The notes: a model not told the origin generated them from the sequence alone. A DNA stretch of 64,000 nt from UBA1876 sp003446665 (GCA_040616305.1 CP159918.1:1302001-1366000); one strand, 5' to 3'. Shown: positions 52,093 through 61,384, numbered from the stretch's first letter. Made by a program: numbers and translations.

Positions 52093-53484
52093 TTATCCCA
52101 GAATTTTTTCCAAAGCGACAGCAAGCCTGTCTATATCGCATGCAGAATGGACCTCCGTAACCGCAAAAAGACCGCTTTGCCCAAGTGTGGGATATTCGGC
52201 CGAAAGGTCGATGCAACCGTAGATACCCTCTTCCATGAGTGAAGCGTTGATTTCTTTCACCGTTTTCTCGGTGTCATCAAAGTTGAGAGCAAAATCCTTG
52301 AAAAAGAACCCCTTATCAAAAAGAACCTTGATACCGGAGATGGCTGAAAGTCGTTTCCTGGCATAGGCGTTGCGCTTGAGAATGCCTTCGCCCAGTTCCT
52401 GCATGCCCGAAGGCCCCATAAGTGCGAGATAGACACCTGCTGTTATGGCCCAGAGAGCCGCCGCAGTCCCGACAAATTCCTTTGCATTTTCCCTCTTTGC
52501 AAAGGACGTGCGCTCCCAGGCGACATCGCCAAAACCCCATTCCCCATGAGTAGTCGGTGCAAGGCCGAAAAGCCGGGATGGGTATTCGGAAACGAATTTC
52601 TCTTCATCTCTTGTTGCAATAAATCCGGCCCTGGCTCCTCCGTAATACATATGCATGCCTAAAGGCTGAAGGTCTCCACATACTATATCCGCACCATAAC
52701 GTGGCGGCGGTGTAATTACACCGAGCGACGATGGGTCACAGCAGACGACGAAGAGTCCTCCCGCTTCATGGATCATTGAGGCTATCTTTTTGCCACTTGT
52801 CTCTATGGTCCCAAAATAAGACGGATTTTCGAGATATACGGCCGCGATGTCGTTACCTATTAATTTTTGGAGCCTCGTGGTGTCCGCGGTTCCGCTCTCC
52901 CCTGTGAAATCAGCCAGGATAACTTCCATATCCGGGTAGCAGTAATTTTTGATCACCCTTATTCTGTCTGGATTCGAGTTGGCCGCAAGGATCACACGGT
53001 CTCTGCCCGTTATGCGTGATGCCATCCTCAATGACGTGGCCGCAGCCTGCGAACCGTCGTAGGTTGGTATGTTTACCACATCCATATCTACGAGTTCAGC
53101 CATCATGCTCGCATATTCGAACAGGGCCTGAAACCTGCCATGATCCTCATAAGGTTCTCCCGCGTAGGCCGTCAAAAACTCCGATCTTTTGTTGATTTCA
53201 TCACACACTGCCGGAACGTGATGCTGCCAGCACCCGCCGCCAAGGAAACTGAGATATTCCCTGCAGGAAGTGTTTTTTTTCATCATGCCCTCTACGTGCC
53301 TTTTCAGGTCCCATTCTGCTCCCAGCGCTTCGGGCAAATTCAGCTTCCGTTTGAGGCGGAGAGGTTCCGGAATGCACTGATAGAATTCGTCCATGCTTGA
53401 AACTCCGATGGCTTCCAGCATTTCCCGCTGGATATCCGGATCTGAGTTCGGGATGTACGGATGAGCTACCTTCTTTTTTTTCAT
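52093..53484 (-). CDS. Divergent GcvPA-like subunit
   Basis: Partner of the GcvPB-like protein. It has 463 residues. The N-terminal YIPNSDPDIQREMLEAIGVS and RLKRKLNLPEAL match glycine dehydrogenase subunit 1. Several expected motifs differ: SFLGGGCWQHHVPAVCDE where SFLGAGAYDHYIPA is usual; GEPYEDHGRFQALFEY where YQPEISQG is usual; and WERTSFAKRENAKEFVGTAA where the REQHIRREKATSN region is usual. The changes cluster around the substrate and carrier face of the family. It lies between an SDR gene (42 bp) and the GcvPB-like gene, in the same operon. Confidence 0.85.
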   Translation of the reverse strand: MKKKKVAHPYIPNSDPDIQREMLEAIGVSSMDEFYQCIPEPLRLKRKLNLPEALGAEWDLKRHVEGMMKKNTSCREYLSFLGGGCWQHHVPAVCDEINKRSEFLTAYAGEPYEDHGRFQALFEYASMMAELVDMDVVNIPTYDGSQAAATSLRMASRITGRDRVILAANSNPDRIRVIKNYCYPDMEVILADFTGESGTADTTRLQKLIGNDIAAVYLENPSYFGTIETSGKKIASMIHEAGGLFVVCCDPSSLGVITPPPRYGADIVCGDLQPLGMHMYYGGARAGFIATRDEEKFVSEYPSRLFGLAPTTHGEWGFGDVAWERTSFAKRENAKEFVGTAAALWAITAGVYLALMGPSGMQELGEGILKRNAYARKRLSAISGIKVLFDKGFFFKDFALNFDDTEKTVKEINASLMEEGIYGCIDLSAEYPTLGQSGLFAVTEVHSACDIDRLAVALEKILG

Positions 53485-53526
53485 TGGAAAGTCTCCTTTT
53501 ATATGCTTTTTTGCCTGATTTTGCAG

Positions 53527-54294
53527 TCAGGCCGTTCCGCCGCCGTCTACGACGATATTCGCGCCGGTTATCCAAGCGGACAGGCCGCTCGCCAAAAAGT
53601 AAACGGCCATTGCGATATCCAGGGGCTGCCCGAGTCTGGCCAGGGGGCGATCGGCGCTTTCTGCAAGCCACTCATTCTCTTTTATCCCAAGTTGCCTTGC
53701 CTCATCCCTTAAAAGCGGGGTATCGGTATCTCCTGGGGAAACGCAATTTACCCTGATATTCTGGGGACCGTGGTCGATAGCCATTGCACGGGTCAGATTG
53801 GTTATTCCGCCCTTGGCTGCGCAATACGCTGCGGCTTTAGGGCCACCTTTGATCCCCCAGCCTGACCCGATATTTATTATGCTTCCTCCCCCGCCTGAAG
53901 CCATGATCGGTATCAGGTGTTTGGAAACTAGAAAAGCACCTTTAAGGCCTACATCAAGCACTATGTCCCAGTCTTCTTCGGTCAGCTCGACAACACTCTT
54001 TCTTCTGATCACGCCGGCGCAATTGACCAGTATGTCGACTCTGTCGAAACGCTCCTTAACGGTGGCGGCCATGGACTCGCAGCAGGATTCATCAGTAATG
54101 TCGCACCTGATAAAAAACGCCGACGGACCGATTTCCAAAGCGGCGGACTCGCCCTTTTCCTCGGAAATATCGACAAGTGTCACCTGGGCTCCCATTTCGG
54201 AAAGAAATCGGGCGCATCCTTTCCCGATTCCGGAAGCTGCCCCGGTAACTACAGCAACCTTGCCCTTCAGGCTGAAAAGCTCTTCATGTTTCAT
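53527..54294 (-). CDS. SDR family oxidoreductase
   Basis: Classical short-chain dehydrogenase/reductase of 255 residues. Cofactor loop VVTGAASGIGKGCARFL, NAG-equivalent VNCAGVIRRKS, catalytic Ser in IINIGSGWG and YxxxK in AYCAAKGG. Asp in LVDISEE after the second strand predicts NAD(H) preference. It is followed by the GcvPA-like gene and preceded 26 bp by a second SDR with moderate similarity. The substrate, a hydroxy or keto compound, is unknown. Confidence 0.93.
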   Translation of the reverse strand: MKHEELFSLKGKVAVVTGAASGIGKGCARFLSEMGAQVTLVDISEEKGESAALEIGPSAFFIRCDITDESCCESMAATVKERFDRVDILVNCAGVIRRKSVVELTEEDWDIVLDVGLKGAFLVSKHLIPIMASGGGGSIINIGSGWGIKGGPKAAAYCAAKGGITNLTRAMAIDHGPQNIRVNCVSPGDTDTPLLRDEARQLGIKENEWLAESADRPLARLGQPLDIAMAVYFLASGLSAWITGANIVVDGGGTA

Positions 54295-54320
54295 TTACAC
54301 TCCTCCTTCGCGTATAAACC

Positions 54321-55067
54321 TCAAACAATACCGGCCGTTTCACCGCCGTCGATTGGGATATTGGCGCCAGTGATATACGAAGCCTGCGATGAAGCAAGAA
54401 AAGCGAAAACAGATGCAATCTCTTCGGGCGTTGCGTGCCTTTTCAAGGGGATTTTGCTGTTTACCTCCTCGAGCATCTCTTCCGTGTACTCAGCTTTTTG
54501 CATGGGCGTGAGCACATAGCCGGGACTCACAGAGTTCACTCTGATTTCAGGGGCAAATTCAAGGGCAAGCGTTTTGGTCAAGAGGATTACGCCGGCCTTT
54601 GAGGCATTGTAGTCGGCATAAAGAGGATGGGCTTCCATACCGTTCGTGGAGGCCGTCATGAGGATTACGCCATACTTTTGTTTTTTCATCCGTCTGACAG
54701 CCGCCTTGGCAAAAAGAAACATTCCACCCAGATTTACCCCTGTTACCTTCTGCCATTGCTCCTGCGATATCTCTGTAAAAGGCTTTCGGATGCTTATACC
54801 TGCATTGGAAACGAGGATGTCCAGGCCACCCAAGAGCCTGTCGATTTCCTCAAAAACCCTTTCCACGTCATCAGGTTCGCTCACATCTCCGGGGAACACC
54901 AGTTCGATCCCGGGATTCTCAGACGCCAATCTCTTCAGTCCGTTTTCGTCCTTGTCGAAAACGGCAACACTGCAACCTTCTGCGAGAAAACGTCTTACCG
55001 TGGCTTCACCGATGCCGCTTGCCCCTCCGGTTACAATGACCCTGCGCCCTTTCAGGTCGTCATACAT
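54321..55067 (-). CDS. SDR family oxidoreductase, first gene of the operon
   Basis: Short-chain dehydrogenase of 248 residues. Loop VIVTGGASGIGEATVRRFL, VSNAGISIRKP, catalytic Ser in ILMTASTNGMEAH and YNASKAGVILL. AVFDKDE after the second strand suggests NAD(H). The start is the ATG at 55067 after AAGGGGTG; a TTG three codons earlier is possible. The promoter region carries three GTATAC sites. Two SDR genes in tandem suggest sequential oxidation or reduction of related intermediates. Confidence 0.93.
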   Translation of the reverse strand: MYDDLKGRRVIVTGGASGIGEATVRRFLAEGCSVAVFDKDENGLKRLASENPGIELVFPGDVSEPDDVERVFEEIDRLLGGLDILVSNAGISIRKPFTEISQEQWQKVTGVNLGGMFLFAKAAVRRMKKQKYGVILMTASTNGMEAHPLYADYNASKAGVILLTKTLALEFAPEIRVNSVSPGYVLTPMQKAEYTEEMLEEVNSKIPLKRHATPEEIASVFAFLASSQASYITGANIPIDGGETAGIV

Positions 55068-55092
55068 CTTCAACACCCCTTACTTTTATAAA

Positions 55093-55116
55093 GTATACAT
55101 GGTATACTGCGTATAC
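55093..55116. promoter_or_regulatory. Three GTATAC sites at 9-bp spacing, likely GntR operator
   Basis: GTATAC begins at 55093, 55102 and 55111, a strict 9-bp period, between the divergent SDR operon and the GntR gene. GTATAC is self-complementary and resembles operators of FadR/FCD-type GntR proteins. The site lies over the probable minus-strand promoter (TTGTAT...TATACT), 26 bp from the SDR start. Confidence 0.72.
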
Positions 55117-55242
55117 AAGTTGTTTCTACACCATGAGCCACATCCCGTCAACCTCCGAGATATGTTTAATATCGCGTGTTGCAGAAATGGTTTATCAACT
55201 ACAATGACTCGAGGGAAAAGACGACTACAGGAGGGGAACATT

Positions 55243-55890
55243 TTGCGAAAGCCCGACGATTTCTCTACTGCTTCCGAATATGTTTACGAACAGCTGCGAA
55301 AAAACATTTTCGGGAAGAGGCTGCGGCCGGGTCAGCGCCTGCCGGAAGCGGCCCTCGCCAGGGATTTCAAGGTAAGCCGAACACCCGTCAGGGAAGCCCT
55401 TAGAAAACTTGCAAACGAGGGCCTGGTGGATTTTGTCCCTAATTTCGGAGCACGTCTTGTCCTTCCAGGAAAAGAGGAAATCGAGGATGCCTACGAATTG
55501 CGTGAATACCTCGAATGCCTTGCCATCCGAAAAGCCTCTTCCAGGATAACCCCACCCGATCTTTACAGACTGGAGGAAAATATCCGCGAAGAAGAAAGGG
55601 TTTTCGCCGAAAGGAACCTGGACAATTACCTGCGCGTAAATATAGCTTTCCATGTGATTATCGCCGAAGCCAGCGGCAATCGCATGCTCTGCGAATTCAT
55701 CGGTAACGTCCTTTCACGAGTTTATGTTTACATGGTTTTTTTCGAGTCGTTTTTCGATTTCGACTCCAACCCCAGCCTGGACGAACACCGGCAGATACTA
55801 GAAGCTCTCCGGGAAAAGAACGCAGACCTGGCTGAAAAACTTATGCGCACACATATAAACCTTTCTCGTAAAGCGCTTAAAAACCACTGA
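55243..55890 (+). CDS. GntR family regulator, FCD (FadR-type) domain (TTG start)
   Basis: Transcription factor of 215 residues. The N-terminal winged helix contains VYEQLRKNIFGKRLRPGQRL, and the recognition part ALARDFKVSRTPVREALRKL. The C-terminal all-helical FCD ligand domain contains LREYLECLAIRKAS, NIAFHVIIAEASGN and DEHRQILEALREKN, with the usual metal-binding His/Asp positions. The TTG start six bases after AGGAGGGG is chosen; the frame is open far upstream but that sequence is intergenic or antisense to the SDR gene. It probably represses the divergent operon and the downstream glutamine synthetase in response to an acidic metabolite. Confidence 0.92.
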   Translation: MRKPDDFSTASEYVYEQLRKNIFGKRLRPGQRLPEAALARDFKVSRTPVREALRKLANEGLVDFVPNFGARLVLPGKEEIEDAYELREYLECLAIRKASSRITPPDLYRLEENIREEERVFAERNLDNYLRVNIAFHVIIAEASGNRMLCEFIGNVLSRVYVYMVFFESFFDFDSNPSLDEHRQILEALREKNADLAEKLMRTHINLSRKALKNH

Positions 55891-55927
55891 GCAAACGTCA
55901 AAAAACTGTAAACATATTCTAAATGGG

Positions 55928-56029
55928 TGCGTATACACGCTTTTCCCTCTGTTTTTGACATCGTCAGGACCAAATATTAGCCTTTAGATCGCCTTTTTGC
56001 TTGCATACACGCTTTTTATGTGATATATT
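55928..56029 (+). promoter_or_regulatory. Glutamine synthetase promoter with GTATAC/GCATAC operator sites
   Basis: TTGCAT (56001-56006), 17 bp, TATATT (56024-56029) form a good promoter 31 bp from the start codon. GCATACACGCTTTT overlaps the -35. A near-copy GTATACACGCTTTT lies 72 bp upstream at 55931. Both share the hexamer of the 55093-55116 cluster, suggesting the same GntR protein acts here. Confidence 0.65.
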
Positions 56030-56059
56030 ACGTCATTATGCAAAACGGGGGGAGTCCAA

Positions 56060-58171
56060 ATGAACGGAACACGGCCCACAGATACATTCGGAACCAACGT
56101 GTTTGGCGAAAGAGCCATGCGGGAAGGGCTTCCGAAACAAACCTATGAAAAGCTGAAAAACAGCATTTCCGGCGGAGAAAAGCTAGACCTGGCGACGGCC
56201 GACATCGTCGCCACGGCAATGAAAGAATGGGCCATATCAAGAGGTGCTACTCATTATACTCACTGGTTCCACCCACGCACCGAGCTCACTGCCGAAAAAC
56301 ATATGGCTTTTTTGACTGTCGACGCAAACGGAATGCCTATCGAATCCTTCAATGGTGAGGAACTGATCCAGAGCGAACCTGATGCCTCGTCACTGCCCTC
56401 CGGTGGAATGAGGTCGACCTTCGAGGCCAGGGGCTACACAGCCTGGGATCCTACAAGCCCTGCCTTCGTAATCCCCAGTGAAAAGGGCGGAACCTTGTGC
56501 ATTCCCTCGGTCTTCATAAGCAACGACGGAACGCCCCTGGACATGAAAACCCCCCTTCTCCGTGCCCTTTCAGCTGTGGAAGAAAGGACCCTGCGAATCC
56601 TTAAACTCTTCGGTAACAGAAATGTACGAACTGTCCGTGTAACCATGGGAGCCGAACAGGAATTCTTCCTTATCGACGCAGAGAAGGCTCAAGCGCGTGC
56701 GGACATTTCGTATTGCGGAAGGACTCTCATAGGATCCCCTCCTCCGAAGGGCCAGCAGATGGAAGACCACTACTTCGGTTCCATCCATCCCAGGGTACTT
56801 TCCTTCATGGAAGACCTTGGTGAAAGGATGCTGAGCCTCGGGATGGTGCTCAAGACCCGGCATAACGAGGTCGCCCCCTGCCAGTTCGAATTCGCGCCCC
56901 AGTTCGCTGAAGCAAACCTCGCCGTGGATCAGAACCAGATACTGATGGAACAGATGAGACGCGTTGCCCGCCAGCACGGCTTTCGGTTGCTTCTTCACGA
57001 AAAACCCTTTGCCTTCATAAACGGCAGCGGCAAACATCTCAATTTCTCCCTTCAGGACAGTGACGGTAGAAATCTCCTCAAGCCATCCTCGAGCCAAAGG
57101 AAAAACCTCCAGTTTCTGACGCTTCTTTGCTCTTTGCTTTTAGGGGTATCCCGTTACGGTGGACTCTTGAGGGCATCCGTCGCGACACCCGGCAACATGC
57201 ACCGATTGGGTGGGAACGAGGCGCCGCCGGCTATAATAAGCGTCCATCTCGGCGACGTGCTCACCGGGATACTGGAAAGAATTGGTGAAGGATTGCCCGA
57301 AGAACTTCCTTCAAAAGGTATGCTCGATCTGGGACTGACCAGGCTTCCGTCGATTCAACCGGATTACACCGACCGAAACAGGACCGCACCAATAGCGTAC
57401 ACCGGAAACAAGTTTGAATTCCGTGCCCCTGGAGCATCGCAGTCCACAGCAGGTCCCCTGACTATGATTTTGGCAATATGGGCATGGGGGATGGACCAGA
57501 TGGCCGACAGGATCGAAGCACGACTGGCTGAAACCGATGTAGCCGACGCTGCCCTGGACGCTATCAAGACTGCTGTAAATGAAAGCTGTAACATCCGGTT
57601 CGAGGGAAATTGCTACTCCGAAGAATGGAAAGTAGAGGCAATCCGCCGCGGCCTGCCGCTGGCAGAGACTACAGCTGAAGCCCTGAGCCTTTATCTCGTA
57701 CCAGAACATCGCGAGCTTCTCGAGAAGCTCGGAATTTTTACCGACAGGGAGATAACAGCTTATTACGAAACTCGTCTGGAACAGTATATAAAGACCCTTG
57801 AAATAGACATAACAGTCATGGATTCCATGGTTCGCGAAGGCGTTTTACCGGCCCTTTCAAAGCAAATAAGGCTGGAAGGTGAGGCTTTCGCAGCTGTGCC
57901 GGAAAATTTGAAAGATGAAACTGCAGAATGGGAAAAACATATACGCTCCCTTGTCAAGCTCAAGTCGGACATTCTCGTCACCGTTGAAAAACTTTCTCGC
58001 ATAAGAAACGGGAACAGCCATAATACACTTACCAAACAGGCTGACGAACTCAATGCAAAGTCATTGCCCATAATGGAGGAACTCAGGGAATTGTGCCAAC
58101 AGGCGGAAACGGTCATTGCAGCCGAATTCTGGCCTTTCCCCCGCTATCAGGAGCTACTTAACATCTCCTGA
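56060..58171 (+). CDS. glnN: Glutamine synthetase type III
   Basis: Large (about 75 kDa) GlnN-type enzyme condensing glutamate and ammonia, 703 residues. N-terminal type III domain: TFGTNVFGERAMREGLPKQT and THYTHWFHPRTELTAEKHMAF. Catalytic metal and glutamate-binding segments: TMGAEQEFFLIDAEKA, KTRHNEVAPCQFEFAP and GSGKHLNFSLQ. RLGGNEAPPAIISVHLGD and DRNRTAPIAYTGNKFEFRAPG follow. GGGGGGAGTCCAA precedes the ATG. It may recapture ammonia liberated by amino-acid breakdown. Its last 18 bases overlap the convergent O-antigen ligase gene. Confidence 0.96.
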   Translation: MNGTRPTDTFGTNVFGERAMREGLPKQTYEKLKNSISGGEKLDLATADIVATAMKEWAISRGATHYTHWFHPRTELTAEKHMAFLTVDANGMPIESFNGEELIQSEPDASSLPSGGMRSTFEARGYTAWDPTSPAFVIPSEKGGTLCIPSVFISNDGTPLDMKTPLLRALSAVEERTLRILKLFGNRNVRTVRVTMGAEQEFFLIDAEKAQARADISYCGRTLIGSPPPKGQQMEDHYFGSIHPRVLSFMEDLGERMLSLGMVLKTRHNEVAPCQFEFAPQFAEANLAVDQNQILMEQMRRVARQHGFRLLLHEKPFAFINGSGKHLNFSLQDSDGRNLLKPSSSQRKNLQFLTLLCSLLLGVSRYGGLLRASVATPGNMHRLGGNEAPPAIISVHLGDVLTGILERIGEGLPEELPSKGMLDLGLTRLPSIQPDYTDRNRTAPIAYTGNKFEFRAPGASQSTAGPLTMILAIWAWGMDQMADRIEARLAETDVADAALDAIKTAVNESCNIRFEGNCYSEEWKVEAIRRGLPLAETTAEALSLYLVPEHRELLEKLGIFTDREITAYYETRLEQYIKTLEIDITVMDSMVREGVLPALSKQIRLEGEAFAAVPENLKDETAEWEKHIRSLVKLKSDILVTVEKLSRIRNGNSHNTLTKQADELNAKSLPIMEELRELCQQAETVIAAEFWPFPRYQELLNIS

Positions 58172-59998
58172 ACCGCTCTTTTGATTCCCGCTCGGAAACA
58201 CCTTTTCATCGGGCGAAGGAACGATATCAGAACTTGTCCATGGGTGCAGATAGGAAGCGACACTCTCGTAGAGTTCAATTTCGCCGAGTTTGCTATACAA
58301 TCCAAGAAGCCGGTTCAGTTCACGGGACTGCGGTTCTCTCGTGAAATAAGTGTGCAGGCGGTTGATGCCTTCAACCAAGTAATCCACGTTGCCCGTAGCC
58401 CTGGCCCTTGCAAGGTAATGGTAAGCTATCTGGCGCTCTGCCAGGTCGCTTACCATTAAATGTTTTTCTGCATTCTGAAGGTACTCGAGCTGCTTTCCGG
58501 CCTCTTGCGTTTCCAGCGCAAGCCGAAGCTGCCGGTCGCCATACATTCCGCTCGCCAGGAATATCAGGCCTCCTAAGGCCACCGCCGCCATGGATGCCCC
58601 GAAGAGCTTGACAATCCACTCCCGCCTGAGTTCCGTCCATTCAGATACTTTAGGCAACATGCCCCTGTTAGCCAGAGCGAAAGCGAAAGCCATCCACAAA
58701 GCATTTTCGATCCTGTGGAAGGGTCTGGTCCACATGGCATTGAACCACATCAAAAAAAGCACGGCGCATGCCCAGGCCACTTCCGGTCCCACCCGTATCC
58801 GCCCTGAAAGCACACTTTTAAATGCCTTGAGCCACCAGAAGGCGAAAAGGACGAGCACTATGCCGCCGGGAAGTCCCGTCTCGCAGAACCACTGTAGTAC
58901 CTCATTGTGCGCCCACAGTGTGAATTTCCATTCTTTCTGAGGCCATATCTTGAGCATTTCCTTTTGCGCATCGAGGTAATTCCACTTGTAATGTCCCAAT
59001 CCCACACCGGTTACAGGATGCATGCGAAACATTGTGTAGCTGGTCGCCCAAATGCTGTCCCGTTTTCCTACTGTTTCCGGTTCGGTAAACATCTCTCCTG
59101 ATTTCGTAAGAAAGAAACTTCCCCTGCCGAAAGCATAGGAAGCGAAAAATGTAACCACCAGGACAAGGATGATAGCGTAGTTTCTTTTCCAAAAAACTTT
59201 TTTCGTCAAGCCGAAGTATTTATGTTGCTTATAGATAAATCCGAGAATGACCCAGCCGGTAAAAAAGGACAAAAAGGCGGACCGGCTGGTCGAGTTCCAC
59301 ATCCCCCAGCTCAGGCCTGCAAGAAGCAGCAAGTTGACCGAAGCCTTGATGTCAACTTCGCCATGTTTCGACGGCCCACCCTTTTGTAAAAAAATGTAGA
59401 CCGTACCCAAAAGCGTCATCACCACCCAAAGGCCGAACATGTTCTGCTGTCCCGTATTTCCTATGTATTTACCCGGCGTCGGGAGGATGAATGGGAATAA
59501 ACCATTCAGCTCACGTATCTGAAGGTCGGCAAAAACCGTATTTAAAAAGGCATTCACTGCTGCTCCTAGAATAAGGGCCTCAAGGAGGTTACCGTCACCC
59601 CTGTATCGGACAAGGACGTATATGAACCAAAGAGAGGCAAAGAAAAACCATTCACGGACAAAGGTTGAAATCGAGGTCAAAGGAGCCCAGATAGGCTGAA
59701 GGGTCAAAAAAAGGAGAAGAAAAAGCCAGAGTGCCCCAAAAGAATCGAGTGTGAAACCCGTTTTGTTTACGCCATACCTGGCAAGCCGGTATCCCGCAAA
59801 GAGGGCAAGTATCCCGACGGGAACAAAAGCAAAAAACCATTTGGCAAGGTGCAGTGTCTGAAACCAGGCTGTACCGGAAAAAACCACGTTGGGTACGGTA
59901 AGTGCGATAAAAAGCATTACTGCATATAAGGGGAAGGGAACAAGTTCCTTTTCATCATCGATTCCGCGCAAGTCATGGTCCTCCGCGCTCCAATCCAT
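58154..59998 (-). CDS. O-antigen ligase (WaaL/Wzy-type) family membrane protein
   Basis: Inner-membrane protein of 614 residues with about 12 hydrophobic helices to near residue 470. The family's periplasmic loop signature includes VGKRDSIWATSYTMFRMHPV followed by GVGLGHYKWNY and WAHNEVLQWFCETGLPGG. A helical C-terminal extension (about residues 490-600) looks TPR-like (EYLQNAEKHL, LNRLLGLYSKLGEIELYESV). It probably joins or polymerises surface glycan, consistent with an outer membrane. It ends inside the glutamine synthetase gene (convergent, 18-bp overlap) and follows dnaB by 32 bp. Confidence 0.88.
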   Translation of the reverse strand: MDWSAEDHDLRGIDDEKELVPFPLYAVMLFIALTVPNVVFSGTAWFQTLHLAKWFFAFVPVGILALFAGYRLARYGVNKTGFTLDSFGALWLFLLLFLTLQPIWAPLTSISTFVREWFFFASLWFIYVLVRYRGDGNLLEALILGAAVNAFLNTVFADLQIRELNGLFPFILPTPGKYIGNTGQQNMFGLWVVMTLLGTVYIFLQKGGPSKHGEVDIKASVNLLLLAGLSWGMWNSTSRSAFLSFFTGWVILGFIYKQHKYFGLTKKVFWKRNYAIILVLVVTFFASYAFGRGSFFLTKSGEMFTEPETVGKRDSIWATSYTMFRMHPVTGVGLGHYKWNYLDAQKEMLKIWPQKEWKFTLWAHNEVLQWFCETGLPGGIVLVLFAFWWLKAFKSVLSGRIRVGPEVAWACAVLFLMWFNAMWTRPFHRIENALWMAFAFALANRGMLPKVSEWTELRREWIVKLFGASMAAVALGGLIFLASGMYGDRQLRLALETQEAGKQLEYLQNAEKHLMVSDLAERQIAYHYLARARATGNVDYLVEGINRLHTYFTREPQSRELNRLLGLYSKLGEIELYESVASYLHPWTSSDIVPSPDEKVFPSGNQKSGSGDVK

Positions 59999-60030
59999 CT
60001 TCAGTCCTTTCCCCGACAGGCGGTTTCCTG

Positions 60031-61383
60031 TCAGACAGAATCCCAGGCCATATTTACAAAATGGGCGTATTCTTTGCGGAAGATGAGCTTTACCGTTCCC
60101 GTGGGACCGTTCCTGTGCTTGGCAACTATGACTTCGGCCGTAGGATCCGTCTCTTCCCCGGCATTTTCATAATAGCCCGCCCTGTAAAGCAGGATGACTA
60201 GATCCGCATCCTGTTCGATCGCTCCACTGTCCCGGAGGTCTGAAAGTTGCGGTTTTTTCTCGGTTCGTTGCTCAACTGCCCTCGAAAGCTGTGAAAGGGC
60301 GATCAACGGCAGGTCGAGCTCTCTTGCTACGGATTTCAAAGAACGTGATATTTCGGCCACTTCCTGTTGTTTGTTTTCTATTCGCTTCGTAAAATGCATC
60401 AACTGAAGGTAGTCGACAATTATAAGGCCGATCCCGTCCTTGACAAATTGAGACTTAAAGCGCCTGCTCCTGGCCCTTAGATCAAGTGTGGACAAAACGG
60501 AACTGTCGTCGATAAATATGGGTGCTCTGGAGAGTTCTCCCGCAGCCTCGGCCAGATCGGTCCAGTTATTCTCATGAAACATCCCCGTGCGAAGGTCGTG
60601 TATATTAACCCTGGCCCGTGATCCCAGCATCCTTTGTACCAGTTGTTCCGCGCTCATCTCTAGACTGAAGAAAAGAACCGGACAATCGTGGTCTATGGCC
60701 GCCGAAAGGGCGACGTCCAGAGCAAAGGCCGTCTTTCCCATGGACGGTCTTGCCGCAAGAATGTTCAAGCTCCCGGGCTGGAACCCGCCCGTCAGGGTTT
60801 CAAAATCCTTGAATCCGCTCGGCACGCCCGTAACATTAGTTGCCGGAGAGTGGAACCTCTCTTCTATGGCTTGAAAGGTCGGGGCCAAAACATCTCCGAT
60901 GCGCCTGAAAGGCGCCCTGCTTCCGCTTTGGGTAACCTCGAAGACCGCCCTTTCGGCTTCGTCCAGGACATCTTCAAGCTCCTTGTCATCGGCGTAGCCT
61001 AGACGCGCTATTTCACCTCCAACCTGGATAAGGCGGCGGTGCACTGACTTGTCCTTGACGATCCTTATATGGTACTCCACGTTTGCCGTGGTCGGCACCG
61101 CATCGACAAGCCCTGCCACGAAAGGTTGTCCCCAGGAAGAGTCCTGTATTTTCTGTTTCGAAAATTCTTCCAGAAAAGTCAGCGGATCCACCGGTTTAGA
61201 CTTGGCCGCCATGTCTCTCATGAGCTTGAATGCCTGCTGGTGTTCCACGTCATAAAAATCCTCGGGGACGAGGCTGTCCACTGCGAGGGTTAGCGCCTCT
61301 GCGTCCAGAAGGCAGTCGCCTAGCACTGCCCTTTCGGCTTCCAGGTTGTGGGGAGGAACCTTGTCGAAGAGTTGGGCCGGCAC
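60031..61383 (-). CDS. dnaB: Replicative DNA helicase DnaB
   Basis: Hexameric 5'-3' helicase at the replication fork, 450 residues. The N-terminal DnaB domain opens PPHNLEAERAVLGDCLLD. The RecA-like domain has Walker A ILAARPSMGKTAFALD, Walker B LIIVDYLQLM and SQLSRAVEQR with SDLRDSGAIEQDADLV after it. No intein. It follows rplI with one base between the genes, the conserved rplI-dnaB arrangement. Confidence 0.97.
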   Translation of the reverse strand: MPAQLFDKVPPHNLEAERAVLGDCLLDAEALTLAVDSLVPEDFYDVEHQQAFKLMRDMAAKSKPVDPLTFLEEFSKQKIQDSSWGQPFVAGLVDAVPTTANVEYHIRIVKDKSVHRRLIQVGGEIARLGYADDKELEDVLDEAERAVFEVTQSGSRAPFRRIGDVLAPTFQAIEERFHSPATNVTGVPSGFKDFETLTGGFQPGSLNILAARPSMGKTAFALDVALSAAIDHDCPVLFFSLEMSAEQLVQRMLGSRARVNIHDLRTGMFHENNWTDLAEAAGELSRAPIFIDDSSVLSTLDLRARSRRFKSQFVKDGIGLIIVDYLQLMHFTKRIENKQQEVAEISRSLKSVARELDLPLIALSQLSRAVEQRTEKKPQLSDLRDSGAIEQDADLVILLYRAGYYENAGEETDPTAEVIVAKHRNGPTGTVKLIFRKEYAHFVNMAWDSV

Positions 61384-61384
61384 C

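Noticed and set aside
54646..55242. Long N-terminal extension of the GntR regulator
   Set aside because: It runs antisense through the SDR gene and the operator region; a TTG with a strong ribosome site at 55243 gives a normal-length GntR protein.
58154..58171. Overlap of convergent glnN and O-antigen ligase genes as an error
   Set aside because: Both C-termini are complete and in frame; an 18-bp tail overlap is unremarkable.
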